Assembly: GCA_036170535.1 (NCBI GenBank)
Contig: JAVHPJ010000231.1
Coordinates: 17,104-81,103, forward strand
Length of the DNA: 64,000 nucleotides
Direction: 5' to 3'
From: SSF53 sp036170535
Lineage (GTDB): Bacteria > Spirochaetota > Leptospiria > Leptospirales > Leptonemataceae
Numbering within the stretch: the first letter of the stretch is position 1; each line of letters begins with the position of its first letter. A program made the position numbers and the translations under genes. The notes beneath the pieces were generated by a model that was not told the origin of the DNA, made no database searches, and saw only the letters and a program-made list of their open reading frames with translations. Below are positions 52,652-60,543 of the stretch, piece by piece.

Positions 52652-54481
52652 TCAGGCGTCCTTGCGGCGCAAGCGAGCCGCCAGCCAGTCCTGGACGCGA
52701 CCGGGAGCGTCGGACAGAAAGTCAATAAAGCGCCGCGCGCCGCGCACCGGCGCCGAAGCGGCCATGCGGGCCAACGCCGCCCCGCCGCGCGTGCCGGGCT
52801 TAAGGCGGCGGGTGAGCGGCTGCAAGAGCCAGGCCACGAGCTTGCCGAGCGGCCGGAAAACAAAGGCCAGGGGATTGCGCCCATCGGTGCGGCTGGCCAT
52901 GATGTAGACGCCAAAAAACGTAAGACCGAGTATCGGCAGCCAGGCGGCGGCGTATTCGTTCATGCGACCGGCGTCAGCCGCATCCCCCGCCAGCTTAATT
53001 AGAAGATAATAGCCGACGAATACCACCAGCGCGAGCACAAAGCTCATGCCCTTGCCGGACCGTTTAACAACCAGGCCCAGGGGAAACGAAATAAAGAAAA
53101 ACAACATGCACGCAGCGGGAGTGGCGAGTCGGCGTTGCACTTCGTAGGCGAATTTGCGGCGCGTCTTTTTGGCGTCGTCCACAAAGGTCTTGAGCATCAT
53201 CATGAAGGTGGTGCGCATTTCCGGCGGAACGTTGGCGAGTTCCTCGGGCATGGGCACGCTGCTTACGTCGCCGCCGAGGATGATCACCATCTCCAGTTGC
53301 TTGTGCACCGCTTCCATGCGCTCGATAGACGGCAGTACGATCTCGGCGGGGATGCCCAGCGCCGTCGGATCGGCGTCTTCCGGATTTACGCCGACGAGGC
53401 CATTGTAGTTGCGCATCTGCGAAACCATGGGGCCGAGCAAGGTGAGCGGATTGATCTTCATGCCGCCCTGGTCGAGTTCCTGGATGCGACCGAGCAATTG
53501 CGGCGTGGTAAAGTTGTCCGGACGCACGTCGATGCGGCCCAGCTGTTTGGGCGGCGGCGGCACGACGTAATCCATGCGTCCGTTCTGAAAACTGGTGACC
53601 TGATAGGCGCTGTCTTCCGGATCGAGTTCGATGGTGAAGCCGCGTTCCAGACGAATGAGGCGTTCTTCCGCGCCGTCAGTATTGCGGCGCGTGACCAGTT
53701 CACCGGACTCGGCCTGGATCATCTGGGTGATAACGCCGCGCCCGAGCGGCAAACTGCCGCCCATCACCTGGATGACATTGGGTTTTTCCGGATCGATTTC
53801 CGTGTACCATTTGCGGATGTGGACGTTTTCGAGGCGATTGCCGCGCCGGCGCTCGGCGTAGATATCCTGGCCCGATACGGTCGAACCGTCAAAGTCGCCG
53901 CGTCCCAGAAAGCGGCCGGTCTGCACCATGGTGAGACTGTGATAACTCTTGAGCCAGTTTTGAAAGTCCTCGCGGGCGCGCGCGCTGGCCGGGCCGATGA
54001 AGGCCATCATGACCATCATGACCAGCGCGGACAGGAGGCCCACAAACAGAAACACGACATACATGCGCGGGAAACTGATGCCGGCGGCGCGCATGGCCGT
54101 AATTTCCGAATCGCCGGAGAGTCGCCCGGCCGCCAGGATGCCGGACATCAGGCAGGCGAAGGGCAAGGTCATATTCATCTTTTCGAGGATGAGATTGCCC
54201 AGAAACAGAAAAATCTTTCCCGGATCCACGCCCTTGGCCAACATGTCGCCGACCACATCCTTGAGCGCGATCGACAGAAAGATCGACGTGAAAAAGAACA
54301 GCGAGACCAGAAAGGGCTGCATGATCTCGCGAAAAATGTAGCGGTCCAGGGTGCTGATGCGCAGCGCACGACCGCCGACGCGGAACTCAAACCGGCGCCA
54401 CAAACTGGCGTCCGTGTGCACGCCGGAGGCGGGCGCGCTGCCGGATGTGAACCGGGAAAGGAATGAACGTACAAAACGCAC
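52652..54481 (-). CDS. LptF/LptG-family permease (YjgP/YjgQ)
   Basis: 609 residues. Starts its domain with TLDRYIFREIMQPFLVSLFF; three N-terminal membrane helices include the conserved GDSEITAMRAAGISFPRMY; a large periplasmic region spans about 170-470; then three more helices (AACMLFFFISFPLGLVVKRS). An extra Arg-rich cytosolic tail is unusual. LptF/G move lipopolysaccharide from the inner membrane to the Lpt bridge. The GTG at 54481 overlaps the divergent heptosyltransferase start by 19 bases; a later start is possible. Confidence 0.9.
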   Translation of the reverse strand: MRFVRSFLSRFTSGSAPASGVHTDASLWRRFEFRVGGRALRISTLDRYIFREIMQPFLVSLFFFTSIFLSIALKDVVGDMLAKGVDPGKIFLFLGNLILEKMNMTLPFACLMSGILAAGRLSGDSEITAMRAAGISFPRMYVVFLFVGLLSALVMMVMMAFIGPASARAREDFQNWLKSYHSLTMVQTGRFLGRGDFDGSTVSGQDIYAERRRGNRLENVHIRKWYTEIDPEKPNVIQVMGGSLPLGRGVITQMIQAESGELVTRRNTDGAEERLIRLERGFTIELDPEDSAYQVTSFQNGRMDYVVPPPPKQLGRIDVRPDNFTTPQLLGRIQELDQGGMKINPLTLLGPMVSQMRNYNGLVGVNPEDADPTALGIPAEIVLPSIERMEAVHKQLEMVIILGGDVSSVPMPEELANVPPEMRTTFMMMLKTFVDDAKKTRRKFAYEVQRRLATPAACMLFFFISFPLGLVVKRSGKGMSFVLALVVFVGYYLLIKLAGDAADAGRMNEYAAAWLPILGLTFFGVYIMASRTDGRNPLAFVFRPLGKLVAWLLQPLTRRLKPGTRGGAALARMAASAPVRGARRFIDFLSDAPGRVQDWLAARLRRKDA

Positions 54482-55521
54482 TGTTAATTCAGACCGCTTT
54501 TATAGGCGATGTTGTTCTGACTACGCCGATGATAGCGGCGTTCAAGCGTTTTTTTCCGGAAGCGCGCCTGACCGTGATGGTGAAACCGGAGGCCGCGCCG
54601 ATTCTGTCGGAAAATCCGGCGATTGACGAACTGCTCGTCTTTGACAAGGGCGGCGACCACCGCGGCCCGGGCGGCATGTTGCGCATGCTGCGTTCCATCC
54701 GTGCGCGCCGTTTTGACGTATTGTTAAGCCCGCACCGCTCCCATCGCACGGCGCTGCTGGCCATGCGCTCCGGCATACCGCTGCGCTTCGGCTATGCGGA
54801 GTCGGGATTTGCGCGCTTCGCCTATACGCGACGCCTGCAACGGGAAAAAAGCAAGCCGGAGATCCATCGCCTGCTGGATTTTCTGGCCGAATCCCTCGAA
54901 ACGCCGGACGCGCGCAAGTTTTCGACGCAACTGGAAGTGTTTGTAAACGACGACGCCCGGCGCGCGGCGCGCGAGCTCTTAAAAAAACTCGATGTGACAA
55001 AGCCGATGTTGATTGCGCCCTCCTCCGTGTGGCCAACCAAACGCTGGACGCCCTGGGGCTTCGCGGGACTGATTGGTCTTCTATACGAACGCTACAAGCG
55101 GCCGATTCTCCTGGTGGGCTCCAAAGGCGATCGGGAAATTTCGGCGCGCGTGCTGGATGCATTAAAACTCAGTCGGCCCGACTGGGTCGATCGCAAGGTC
55201 TTTGACGTCTGCGGCGCAACCTCGCTCGCCGCCTTGTATGCGATCATGGAACAAAGCGCGCTCTTAATCTCCAACGACTCCGCACCGGTGCACTTTGGCT
55301 GCGCCGCAAAACTGCCGGTGGTGGCGATTTTTGGTCCGACCACGCCGTCTTTAGGATACGCGCCGATCGCGCCGCGTACGACGGTCGCCGAACTGGACAA
55401 TCTGGGCTGTCGGCCCTGCGGCGATCACGGCGCAAAACGTTGTCCCCTGGATCACTTTCGCTGCATGAAAGATCTGACGCCGGAGTTGGTGATGCAGCGC
55501 GTCGAGCGCGTGCTGGGGTGA
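54463..55521 (+). CDS. GT9 family lipopolysaccharide heptosyltransferase
   Basis: 352 residues. The GT-B fold of glycosyltransferase family 9: IQTAFIGDVVLTTPMIAAFK, PSSVWPTKRWTPWGFAGLI, LISNDSAPVHFGCAAKLPVV and AIFGPTTPSLGYAP. WaaF/WaaC-like enzymes add heptose to the lipopolysaccharide inner core on the cytosolic face. Acceptor and sugar are not decidable by eye. A Cys-rich end (GCRPCGDHGAKRCPLDHFRC) is common in this group. It is divergent from the LptF/G-like gene, both serving lipopolysaccharide. Confidence 0.92.
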   Translation: MNVQNALLIQTAFIGDVVLTTPMIAAFKRFFPEARLTVMVKPEAAPILSENPAIDELLVFDKGGDHRGPGGMLRMLRSIRARRFDVLLSPHRSHRTALLAMRSGIPLRFGYAESGFARFAYTRRLQREKSKPEIHRLLDFLAESLETPDARKFSTQLEVFVNDDARRAARELLKKLDVTKPMLIAPSSVWPTKRWTPWGFAGLIGLLYERYKRPILLVGSKGDREISARVLDALKLSRPDWVDRKVFDVCGATSLAALYAIMEQSALLISNDSAPVHFGCAAKLPVVAIFGPTTPSLGYAPIAPRTTVAELDNLGCRPCGDHGAKRCPLDHFRCMKDLTPELVMQRVERVLG

Positions 55522-55564
55522 GGATGCGCGGCGGAGGCGCGGGCGGCCGGAGCGGCAAGCGCCG

Positions 55565-56173
55565 CTATCTCGCACGGAGTATGGATTCGAATTTTCCCGC
55601 TAACTGGCGGCTGGCCGCTGCAAGATTTTCCAGGCGCTCGGCGATGGTATGCAGCTCGGTCATCATCTGCGCTCCCTGCTCGACCAGTCGGCTCTTTGAA
55701 TTGTCTTCAATTGCGTCGCCAAGTTGATTCAGCACAGACATGAGCGCTGAAATTTCCAGCGACTTGAGCGTTTCAAACATCATTGTAAGCGCCGGAGCAT
55801 AGCCGAGCTCATTCAACGTCAGACTTATGTTGACTCGGACCAACTCCGCGGCGTCGCCAGAAGCGAGATGCCGCAAACGCGGCGCGACCATCTTAACTTT
55901 AAGCTGCGCAAGACTTTCGATCGCCTCCATGCGAACCAGGTCGCCTGAGTCATCAAGACAGACCAGCAGGCGATTGACGGTTACCTCGTCGCCGGAGTCG
56001 CCCAGGTAACCGAGCGTTCGCGCTGCCTCAGATCGTACTGCGTCATCGGTATCCGCCAGCCATGCAAGAACTTGTTCGCGCCTCTGCAAATCGGACTTCT
56101 CGCGAATGGCCGAAAGCTGATCGAGTATGTCTACGCGGCGCCTCATTTCGCTCGATTCGTCATTCGGGACCAT
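55565..56173 (-). CDS. HEAT-repeat protein of the accessory island
   Basis: 202 residues. Three or four HEAT repeats (WLADTDDAVRSEAARTLGYL; RLLVCLDDSGDLVRMEAIES; HLASGDAAELVRVNISLTLN) followed by a helical tail. No signal. HEAT proteins often act as immunity or adaptor proteins in toxin loci, but nothing proves that here. ATG 56173 is preferred to a TTG at 56191 that overlaps the upstream gene. It is the last of three tightly packed minus-strand genes; codon use is more AT-rich than the core genes. Confidence 0.75.
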   Translation of the reverse strand: MVPNDESSEMRRRVDILDQLSAIREKSDLQRREQVLAWLADTDDAVRSEAARTLGYLGDSGDEVTVNRLLVCLDDSGDLVRMEAIESLAQLKVKMVAPRLRHLASGDAAELVRVNISLTLNELGYAPALTMMFETLKSLEISALMSVLNQLGDAIEDNSKSRLVEQGAQMMTELHTIAERLENLAAASRQLAGKFESILRAR

Positions 56174-56180
56174 AGGCGTC

Positions 56181-56855
56181 TTACATTCCAATATCGCCGC
56201 GATACGTCGGAGGGGTCAGAATTCCTTCTTCCTTCCAGCGAACGAGAGCTGCTTCGCAAGTTGCAGGCTCTGATATTTCGGCGCAACGCTCAAATTGAAA
56301 TCGCCGGAGGTGTTTTACCACACGCATCCATTCTTTTTTGCGCACGATTATCGCCGCCTGGTTTTGCAAGGAAGAACGCCCCGACAAATTCTGCAGGTTC
56401 TCCCATGCCGCGTATGCCTCCGGATCACTCCGCATCCACGCATCGGTTCCAAGAGCCTTTATCGAATCGACGATCGTTTCACAGGCGCAGCTTGTTACCG
56501 TCGCTTCGAATGTTGACTGAATGTAATAAGATCCAGTAATCAGCCAACCCACCGCAGCATAAAAGGACTCGATTGCTGCATTCGAGTCGCTGCTTACCTC
56601 TTCTGAAGTAATGACTCTCAGGCCCTCGGTTCTGTTCCAGGCAGCGACATCCCCCAGCACGGTGAACAAATGCCTGCGGTGAACTTCAGGCATGGAGTAC
56701 TGTCCGACGCAACGAACTACGACTGTTCGCGCAACCTCCAATTGCGTTTTGTGTGGAGTTTCATAAAGCAACGCGAAAAGAGAGGCGGGACGGCCGAAAA
56801 TCCCCCCGCTTTCAAGCTCTGCCAAAAGCTTTTTGTATGATTCCGCTCGATTCAT
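56181..56855 (-). CDS. Hypothetical protein, middle gene of the three-gene operon
   Basis: 224 residues, helical and rich in Cys/Trp (FEATVTSCACETIVDSIKAL; RFQFERCAEISEPATCEAAL). No signal, membrane segment or known motif. ATGA overlap with the upstream gene and seven bases to the HEAT gene show a coupled operon. Size and company would suit an immunity-type protein, as inference only. Base composition is AT-richer than its core neighbours, suggesting acquisition. Confidence 0.65.
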   Translation of the reverse strand: MNRAESYKKLLAELESGGIFGRPASLFALLYETPHKTQLEVARTVVVRCVGQYSMPEVHRRHLFTVLGDVAAWNRTEGLRVITSEEVSSDSNAAIESFYAAVGWLITGSYYIQSTFEATVTSCACETIVDSIKALGTDAWMRSDPEAYAAWENLQNLSGRSSLQNQAAIIVRKKEWMRVVKHLRRFQFERCAEISEPATCEAALVRWKEEGILTPPTYRGDIGM

Positions 56856-57154
56856 AGTTTATATAAGATTCCGCAGCGCGTCAGCTTGCGCCTCCGGTCA
56901 AGACGAGGACAGCATACAATTGTCGCGATGTACCGGCCGCCTCGACGTACAACGATATGAACGCCCCGCCCGGGACAAGGGCCTTCTGTCGATTCGTCCT
57001 TCTTGCCAAGATACAGGCTATGATCGCCGATTTCCTGTTTCAGGTAGCGTAGCGCCTCTTGAGGCGATCTGAATTGATACCTTTCAGGAAAATATTCGCA
57101 CGGCAGGCCTTCGGCGTTATCGATTTTCTGGATTTGGTCGGCGGCCCGGTGCAC
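56852..57154 (-). CDS. Hypothetical protein, probably 5'-truncated
   Basis: 100 residues from a GTG at 57154; the same frame stays open, with coding-like helical sequence (AEVLDRAVHRAADQIQKID), up to a TAG near 57220 but has no start codon there. The gene therefore probably lost its 5' end. The C-terminal part (CEYFPERYQFRSPQEALRYL; GRYIATIVCCPRLDRRRKL) is not recognised. It could be the C-terminal domain of a larger polymorphic effector, with the next two genes as partners; this is speculative. Confidence 0.5.
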   Translation of the reverse strand: MHRAADQIQKIDNAEGLPCEYFPERYQFRSPQEALRYLKQEIGDHSLYLGKKDESTEGPCPGRGVHIVVRRGGRYIATIVCCPRLDRRRKLTRCGILYKL

Positions 57155-57332
57155 GGCGCGATCAAGTACTTCCGCTCGTGCCGTCGCATCCGACGCAGCC
57201 GCTCGAAAACTCTCAGCTATCTAAAATAATTGATTGCATCGCTTTTTCTGCCGCCATCATATTTGATGCATGAGTTGGTCATCATTCGTCTTCGAATTCT
57301 TCGCCTATTTTTCCGTCGTGAACATGTTGCTA

Positions 57333-57692
57333 CGACGGACTCACTGTGCTCGCCACCAACTTTGTCACCAACCTGGACGAAGCCTTTCGACGCCGGCTGC
57401 ACTACCTGGTCGAATTCCCGCTGCCGGATGTATCCGAGCGCGAAACCATCTGGCGTCGGGCGATCACGCCGGACACGCCGCTTGTTGGAGAAATTGACTT
57501 TGCGTTTCTCGCGGAACGGATGCGTTTATCCGGCGCCGGCATCGTCAACATTGTGGTGCGCGCCGCTCTTTTTGCGGGCGGACTTTGAGCCGTATTATCC
57601 GGAGTGAGGGCGGCTGGAGAATTGAAGCTGAGCACGTCGCGCTCCAACTGGATTCACTGCGTAAAACGGATACCCGCCTCGCCTCGCCTCAG
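57333..57692 (+). pseudogene. Remnant of an AAA+ ATPase, contractile-injection-system type
   Basis: The plus strand reads YDGLTVLATNFVTNLDEAFR, RRLHYLVEFPLPDVSERETI and LSGAGIVNIVVRAALFAGG, then TGA at 57586-57588: sensor-1, arginine finger and sensor-2 of a Cdc48/FtsH-like AAA+ domain. A TGA just before YDG and the absence of Walker A/B show the 5' two-thirds is gone. After the stop, an adjacent frame (from 57588) continues GGWRIEAEHVALQLDSL, fitting the expected C-terminus after one frameshift. The LATN..NLDEAF..RL..VEFP pattern is like the ATPase of extracellular contractile injection systems; other AAA+ groups are possible. Confidence 0.7.
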
Positions 57693-57724
57693 CGTTCGTC
57701 GCAGACAAAAAGCAGGCGATCGCA

Positions 57725-58594
57725 TCAGTACGCGTTACAGAACGAACGAATAGCCAGAGCGACGGCGTGCGGATTGTCTTCGTGCACGAGGTGCGACGCG
57801 TCAGGGATGACGACATCGCTCGCGCCGGGTATGAATTCAGCCAGCCGCTGATTGATCCGCTGCTGAAAGCCCGGAGTGTTGGCGCCGCGCAACAATTGGA
57901 CGGGCATCCGAATCCCGGCGGCGTCGGCGGCGGTAAAGACCGGCAGACCGGCGCCGAGCAACGTCGCGCGATGGGCTTTTGCATTATCCAGCATCTGGCG
58001 CCGGCGTTCTTCCGTAATCTGCGCAAAGGCGCGCTCGCCCAGCACGCCGCGCGCGAAAATCTCGACGGCCGCGACATCGTCGCCGCGGCGGAAGGCCTGG
58101 GTCGCCGGGCCAATGACGCCCGCGCCAAACCTGGCCAGAGCAAACAGCGCCGCGGGCGAGGTGAATAGCAACTTGAGCATTTCAAGCGGTCCAGGCGGCA
58201 GCGCCCGAAGGAACATCGAGACGACCGGCGGCTCTTCGAGGGTGAGAGATCGCACCAGATCCGGCCGGCGCTGCGCCGCGAGCAGGGCTGCGAAGGCGCC
58301 GGAGGAGTTGCCGACTACATGCACTTTTCCGAGCCGCAGCGTCTCGATGAGCGTAATCAGATCGGCAGCGTGCTGCGGAAGCCCGTCATCGCCCCCGTCC
58401 TCCGGCGGCCGGTTTGGATAGGCAAAACGGCGACTGTAATTGATCACGCGAAAGTGTTCGGCAAGCGGCGATTCGAGCGGCGCCCAGGAGCGTAGATCGC
58501 TGATGTTTGCATGCACAAGCACAAGCGGATCGCCGCGACCGCTCTCCCGATAGGCAAACGTTTCTCCGTTGATCGAAATCACTTTCTGATGCAT
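57725..58594 (-). CDS. Alpha/beta hydrolase
   Basis: 289 residues. Fold markers: LVLVHANISDLRSW (oxyanion region with HA instead of HG), nucleophile elbow GNSSGAF, acid in the LLRGANTPGF region and catalytic His in PDASHLVHEDNPH. Substrate unknown; this family includes esterases, lactonases and epoxide hydrolases. The start at ATG 58594 begins the family-like HQKVISINGETFAYRESG. It stands alone between remnants and has core-like base composition. Confidence 0.88.
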   Translation of the reverse strand: MHQKVISINGETFAYRESGRGDPLVLVHANISDLRSWAPLESPLAEHFRVINYSRRFAYPNRPPEDGGDDGLPQHAADLITLIETLRLGKVHVVGNSSGAFAALLAAQRRPDLVRSLTLEEPPVVSMFLRALPPGPLEMLKLLFTSPAALFALARFGAGVIGPATQAFRRGDDVAAVEIFARGVLGERAFAQITEERRRQMLDNAKAHRATLLGAGLPVFTAADAAGIRMPVQLLRGANTPGFQQRINQRLAEFIPGASDVVIPDASHLVHEDNPHAVALAIRSFCNAY

Positions 58595-58986
58595 AGGTCT
58601 ATTTTTCAATGCCGCAGAAGGGGCCGGGAGCGCCAAGAAGAATTATAAAATCGGACGTCGCGGCCGGGAAATCAGCTGGCGGAAAACGCGAATCGTAAAT
58701 TCGGGCGGGCGCTATCGCGCTGCTCCGTCCTCAAAAAAGGCGCGGGCGGCAAGGAGACAGCCCGATTCCTCCGGATTGTCAATGAGGTTCGCAGGAGTTT
58801 CCACACGAATCAGATTTCCGCTGGATTGCCGGTTCACGGAGATTCGTAAGCCGCGCGAGCGCCGTGAGCGAGTAGAGCAACTGATTTGCGAGCGAGGGAA
58901 TCGTCCACGCGAAGCGAAGCCGAAAGAGCTTATACAACTTACGCGTCCGTGTGAGTCGCGTTAAGCCACGTCCCCGCCGCGATTCA
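58595..58986. other. Gene-poor stretch between hydrolase and toxin remnant
   Basis: About 390 bases. Short open frames exist on both strands but none has a ribosome site, a family match or convincing composition. It directly follows the decayed toxin gene and may hold further remnants. I see no RNA gene. Confidence 0.45.
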
Positions 58987-59283
58987 TCAAGCGCGATAGA
59001 TCAAAACGCGTTCGTAGTCCCGACTCTGATGGAGCACGGCATACACTGCAATTTCATTCGAGTCGCTCATATAAAAAATTCGGTAAGGAAAGTGGAGCGT
59101 CAGTTTCTGACGAAAATCATCCAGAACAATGGGCGATCCGGCCGGAAACTACCGTACATAAAGTAGTGCTGCATCAAGATCTCGCAGGAACTCCTTTCCG
59201 TAACCACGTCGATTTTCCTCATAAAAGAGGAACGCCGCCGTAATATCGCGTTCGGCTGAGGGTTTGAAGACGACGGGAAACAC
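58987..59283 (-). pseudogene. RelE/ParE-family toxin with in-frame TAG
   Basis: From GTG 59283 the frame reads VFKPSAERDITAAFLFYEEN and KEFLRDLDAALLYVR, then TAG (59149-59151), then FPAGSPIVLDDFRQKLTLHF, PYRIFYMSDSNEIAVYAVLH and a natural TGA. This is a full-length RelE/ParE toxin whose usual '..IRQFP..GP' Gln codon is replaced by TAG, a one-base change from CAG. Active relatives cleave mRNA at the ribosome or poison gyrase. The antitoxin-like gene ends seven bases upstream. Most likely inactivated. Confidence 0.82.
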
Positions 59284-59290
59284 GGGGAAA

Positions 59291-59479
59291 CTATGGCAGG
59301 GAGGATTCCAGCTCGGAACGTAAATCCTCCCAGGACTTCCCCGGCAGATCGCGCTCAGCAGCGAGTCGATTTCTGAGCAGTTGCTTTTCTTCTTCGGTCA
59401 AGGGGAGCGGCGCATTCGCTTCCGCGACCTTGAGTCCAGGGCGCCCGGCGTCGCAATTCTTCAAGACAGCGCCCGGCAA
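59291..59479 (-). CDS. Putative addiction-module antitoxin (PF09720-like)
   Basis: 62 residues. The C-terminal two-thirds, LPLTEEEKQLLRNRLAAERD then GKSWEDLRSELESSLP, matches the 'LT..Q..EL..RL...P....W.EV' tail of short RelE-partner antitoxins. The N-terminal part (GRPGLKVAEAN) lacks the usual helix, so it may be damaged or frameshifted. Placement immediately before the toxin frame supports the call. It ends with TAG. Confidence 0.55.
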   Translation of the reverse strand: MPGAVLKNCDAGRPGLKVAEANAPLPLTEEEKQLLRNRLAAERDLPGKSWEDLRSELESSLP

Positions 59480-59535
59480 AGGCGCTAAACTCCCATCCTG
59501 CCTGGCGAAACAACGCGGCAGCAGACGGAGAGACC

Positions 59536-59931
59536 ATGAAGTTACGTTACATTATTCTGTATGTGAAAGACGTCCGGGCGAGCCTGGACTTTTACGTGCG
59601 CGCTTTCGGACTGAAACTGAATTTTATACACGCAGACGGCGACTACGGAGAAATTGAAACGGGCGATACGAAACTCGCGTTTTCCCAGACTACTTTGATG
59701 CGCACGCTCGGGAAAAACCCGCAGGCGCCCTCCATAAGCGGGCCGACCTTTGAAATCGCCTTTGAAACCAGCGATGTTCAAGCCGCCTACGATCGGGCTA
59801 TGGACGCCGGGGCCGTTCCGGTTCAGACCGTCCGCGAAGAGTCCTGGGGACAGACGACGTCCTACGTGGCCGACCCGGACGGATTTTTGATTGAGCTATG
59901 TTCTCCAGTCCAGTTGCCGAGTCCGGGTTGA
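59536..59931 (+). CDS. VOC (glyoxalase/bleomycin-resistance) family protein
   Basis: 131 residues, two beta-alpha-beta-beta-beta modules: LRYIILYVKDVRASLDFYVR and FEIAFETSDVQAAYDRAMDA, ending TSYVADPDGFLIELCSP with the metal Glu. Substrate is unknown. GGAG(A) lies just before the ATG. Its last 70 bases overlap the 3' end of the convergent AraC-type gene. Confidence 0.92.
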   Translation: MKLRYIILYVKDVRASLDFYVRAFGLKLNFIHADGDYGEIETGDTKLAFSQTTLMRTLGKNPQAPSISGPTFEIAFETSDVQAAYDRAMDAGAVPVQTVREESWGQTTSYVADPDGFLIELCSPVQLPSPG

Positions 59932-60527
59932 AGAATGGTACGCAGCAACTCCGGCGCCTGGCGCAGGCGACAGGGCGCCATGCCAAACCAGCGCACAAAC
60001 TCGCGCGTCATGTGCGCCTGATCGCTGTAACCGGTGTCGACGGCGATCCAGGCGAGCGGCCAATCGCGCGCGAGCGCTTGCGCTGCGGCTCGGGCGCGCC
60101 CGAGGAGACGCCAGAAGTCCGGCGGCGGCAGGTCGCGGGCGCGAAAGCGACGTTGCAGACTGCGCGGCGAAACGCCCAGCTCCGCTGCCGAGCGTCTTAA
60201 GGAATCGCCCGCCCCGAGTCGCTCGACGGCGCGCAGTATGTCGGCATCGTGACGCAATAGAGAATCGACTGATTTTGAAAGCGTTTCGGGAGTCACGGCC
60301 TGCAAACTGTCGGACTCAATGTCGAGACCCGGCTGCAAACGAAAGCCGGTGTACCGGACGCCGCGCTCGATCGCCACCTTGCGCGGTCCGGCGTCGAGAT
60401 CCGTGAGAATGATGCGCGGCGGCCGGTCCGGGCTTTGCAGCAACAACACGTCCCGGCAACCGTCCGGCGCAACAACGGTAGTGCTGCGCTGGGTCGCACA
60501 AAAGTTCCAAGGAACAATTCCCTGCAT
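59862..60527 (-). CDS. AraC-family transcriptional regulator
   Basis: 221 residues. N-terminal sensing part of the DUF6597 type (VAPDGCRDVLLLQSPDRPPR) and a C-terminal two-HTH AraC domain (SAAELGVSPRSLQRRFRARD; WIAVDTGYSDQAHMTREFVR with WFGMAPCRLR). GGAG before the ATG at 60527 fixes the start. It begins 16 bases after the M23 gene on the same strand, so may be co-transcribed, and overlaps the VOC gene's end by 70 bases; regulation of that gene is plausible. Confidence 0.9.
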   Translation of the reverse strand: MQGIVPWNFCATQRSTTVVAPDGCRDVLLLQSPDRPPRIILTDLDAGPRKVAIERGVRYTGFRLQPGLDIESDSLQAVTPETLSKSVDSLLRHDADILRAVERLGAGDSLRRSAAELGVSPRSLQRRFRARDLPPPDFWRLLGRARAAAQALARDWPLAWIAVDTGYSDQAHMTREFVRWFGMAPCRLRQAPELLRTILQPGLGNWTGEHSSIKNPSGSAT

Positions 60528-60543
60528 CGCTCCGCCCGCCCCG

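Noticed and set aside
58776..58964. 62-codon plus-strand open frame
   Set aside because: Arg/Glu-rich random-looking sequence, no ribosome site and no family pattern; open frames on the other strand are equally likely.
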